Origin: Clostridia bacterium
Lineage (GTDB): Bacteria; Bacillota; Clostridia; UBA1212; UBA1255
Direction of reading: 5' to 3'
Assembly (NCBI GenBank): GCA_017620915.1
Contig: JAFZSK010000003.1
Span: forward strand, 1-52,566
Length of the DNA stretch: 52,566 nucleotides
Shown: positions 50,845 to 52,566 of the stretch, piece after piece
Numbering within the stretch: position 1 is the first letter of the stretch
Layout: each line of letters opens with the position of its first letter
Made by a program: the position numbers and the translations under genes
Notes under the pieces: generated by a model
Database searches by the model: none
The model's input: only the letters and a program-made list of their open reading frames with translations
Told to the model about the DNA's origin: nothing

Positions 50845-52566
50845 TTATTGCGTCTGCTTCTTGTTCTTTTTCTTTTTTAGGGATACCGCCGTGACGGCTG
50901 CGGCCGCGCCGGCAATTGCGACGCCCGCCCCGATCAGCACCGGTACGGTCGGGAAATTAACGGGTCTGTGAGTATCCCGGTTTTTCGGCTCGGCCGTGGG
51001 CAGCGGCTCCGGTTCTTTTGCGCCCTCGCGCACCAGCACCGCGCCGCGGTAACCGTCCAGCGCCAGTTCCTGCCCGTCGCTCACCGTGATGATCTCGCCG
51101 GAGAACAGGTCGTACACATCATATGTGCCGCCGCCGAAAGAGACGGTCAGGTTTTTGCGGGTGGGAGTCGGATTGACCGCCACGATCAGCTGGCGTCCGT
51201 CGCGCATGTACGGGCTGGTCAGGATGCTGCCGCCGGCGTCAATATCGAAGCTGTAATTTATTGCCCCCGCCAGCGCCGTTTTCAGCTCATCGAACGAGCC
51301 GCCGGCCGAATAGACGCGGACAATACCGCTCTTATACTTCTCCGCCGCTTTGCGCACTTCGTCATCCCGGCCCAGTACAGTGGAATACTCCGGCACGCCG
51401 TCCACCCAGATCAGCCGGCCGCCCGCGCTTTCGAACTGCGCCAGTTTTTCCAGCACCGCCGGATCCATGGCCTCGGTCCAGGCCAGCACTATTACCGAAT
51501 ACGACGTCCATCCGCATTCCAGTTTGCCGTCCGTCACTGTTCCCTTCAGTATGCTCTCGTCGTCAATATAGTTATAATCATAACCCGCCTTCAGCATGTT
51601 CAGGCAGAGTTCATTGAAGTTCTCGGAAATGTCGGTCACTTCGCCCTCATACACCGTGTCCGCTTTGGTGCGCGCCTGCACCGCGGCGATGGGATAAAAC
51701 ACACCGATCCCCGAATTCATCCGCGCGCCTTCCAGCAGCACGTTCAGGCGGCCCACACAGTCGTTGAGCTTGCGCGCCTGCGCGGAATTGTACGATTCCT
51801 GCGGGTTGAGCATCACGAATTTATCCGCGCCGTACATGCGGGTGATGATCGCCCCCGCGAAGGAAGTGCCAAAGGGATCCGCTTTGAAGTTATCGTCTGC
51901 GATCGCCTCCGGGTTGAACTCCACCAGCACGTGAGGCTTATCCATATTGCGCGCCGAAGACGACGCCAGTTTGATGGCCACGAAGCTGCCGATCCACTGA
52001 TTGCGGTCCATCAGCCGCTGCGGACTCACCTGCAAAAGATCGCAGCCCGCCAGGCCCATGCGGTTCATGCAGGTCAGGAAATTGCCGTACAGCACCACGT
52101 TATACGCCAGTTTTTCCTCCAGCAGAAGATGACCGGAGCCCGCGGTGCCGTGGGCCTGACACCACTCGTTGATCTGGCCGAAATAGTTTTCGGAAACGAG
52201 TTTGGCCACCGTCTGGTAGAAGTTGATGCGCACTACTTTGTCCGTTTCGGTGTCGCCGCCGTACAGCGAGTCCACGTGATCGAACAGGCTGTAGCCGTGC
52301 ATCTGTTCAAACTCCGCGGGCAGCGAATCCTCCCACGGCGCGAGATACACGGGCACGGTACCGCCGGTGTGGATCGGATTGGTCATGTTGCTGGTGAACA
52401 GGCTGGGTTCGTCGGTGAAGAACGCTTCCACGCTGCCGAAAGTTGACAGCTTTTCGGCGTATTTGGCGTGGGTCAGCGAGATGAATTTGGCGATGGCGCC
52501 TTTGCTCATGACGTTGACGTACGGGCGGCCTTTCTGCCAGGGGTTGAGGCTGTCCCGCTCCACCCA
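50845..52566 (-). CDS. GH106-like alpha-L-rhamnosidase, C-terminal part (cut by right edge)
   Basis: At least 573 residues; the N terminus lies outside the window. SVEAFFTDEPSLFTSNMTNP, WEDSLPAEFEQMHGYSLFDHV, GTAGSGHLLLEEKLAYNVVLYGNFLTCM and HVLVEFNPEAIADDNFK resemble the catalytic region of GH106-type rhamnosidases, where a D-E-P segment and later Glu residues line the site. A beta domain follows (LIVAVNPTPTRKNLTVSFGGGTYDVYDLFSGE). The C terminus has one membrane helix (VPVLIGAGVAIAGAAAAVTAVSL) and a Lys-rich tail, so the enzyme is held at the outer membrane face. It is first in an apparent pair with the binding protein. Family assignment is likely but not certain. Confidence 0.75.
   Translation of the reverse strand, partial: WVERDSLNPWQKGRPYVNVMSKGAIAKFISLTHAKYAEKLSTFGSVEAFFTDEPSLFTSNMTNPIHTGGTVPVYLAPWEDSLPAEFEQMHGYSLFDHVDSLYGGDTETDKVVRINFYQTVAKLVSENYFGQINEWCQAHGTAGSGHLLLEEKLAYNVVLYGNFLTCMNRMGLAGCDLLQVSPQRLMDRNQWIGSFVAIKLASSSARNMDKPHVLVEFNPEAIADDNFKADPFGTSFAGAIITRMYGADKFVMLNPQESYNSAQARKLNDCVGRLNVLLEGARMNSGIGVFYPIAAVQARTKADTVYEGEVTDISENFNELCLNMLKAGYDYNYIDDESILKGTVTDGKLECGWTSYSVIVLAWTEAMDPAVLEKLAQFESAGGRLIWVDGVPEYSTVLGRDDEVRKAAEKYKSGIVRVYSAGGSFDELKTALAGAINYSFDIDAGGSILTSPYMRDGRQLIVAVNPTPTRKNLTVSFGGGTYDVYDLFSGEIITVSDGQELALDGYRGAVLVREGAKEPEPLPTAEPKNRDTHRPVNFPTVPVLIGAGVAIAGAAAAVTAVSLKKKKNKKQTQ

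Overview
The window looks like chromosomal DNA from an uncultured anaerobic Bacillota, probably a Clostridia-type gut or rumen bacterium. The evidence is AGGAGG-type ribosome binding sites, many sigma-A promoters (TTGACA, 17 bases, TATAAT-like), numerous lipoproteins, a sortase-type surface protein, CotH, YtxH, GH25, a glycyl radical enzyme, and a short archaeal/eukaryotic-type prolyl-tRNA synthetase next to a glutaminyl-tRNA synthetase. I cannot name a genus. All protein genes except one (2939-3970) lie on the minus strand; a tRNA-Val is also on the plus strand.

From left to right: the start of clpB behind a ribbon-helix-helix gene (1-1285); an intergenic hairpin array (locus A, 1491-1758); a PD-(D/E)XK-like gene with a palindrome at its promoter; a plus-strand DUF3592-like membrane protein; a toxin-antitoxin pair that overlaps a glycyl radical enzyme and its activase (3979-7721); a CotH lipoprotein; proS, glnS and gltX (10228-14910); a small lipoprotein, ligA and deoD; tRNA-Arg; a membrane protein; a cloverleaf-like intergenic element (19191-19370); a C26 hydrolase, BFD ferredoxin, DUF948-like and YtxH group; an esterase; rpsT; a NERD protein; a 5'-nucleotidase-like enzyme; GH36 and a sialate-type acetylesterase.

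The second half holds a zinc-ribbon membrane protein, a ProX trans-editing gene interrupted by one in-frame UGA, a GH25 lysozyme, tRNA-Val, a discoidin-domain lipoprotein, a calcium-type P-ATPase, a GH71/99-like lipoprotein, a short UvrD-type helicase, an acyltransferase, argS, leuS and citrate synthase. Then comes a second hairpin region (locus B, 46801-47486), a surface protein, a solute-binding lipoprotein and a GH106-like protein cut by the right edge. Much of the accessory content concerns extracellular glycans (GH36, acetylesterase, GH71/99-like, GH106, binding protein).

The most unusual signals are non-coding or recoding. (1) Loci A and B carry series of inverted repeats with a nearly constant 16-base loop, arm sequences that differ between loci, and a shared 14-mer GAGAAGGCGCCCAA beside an arm. 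(2) Short tandem heptamer arrays (AAGTTAT-like) fill three gene junctions and run into coding sequence. (3) A 180-bp element folds on paper into three hairpins closed by two nested stems. (4) The ProX gene has a UGA where I expect Cys, directly before the conserved Lys. ProRS here appears to lack the INS editing domain, so ProX would matter for proofreading.
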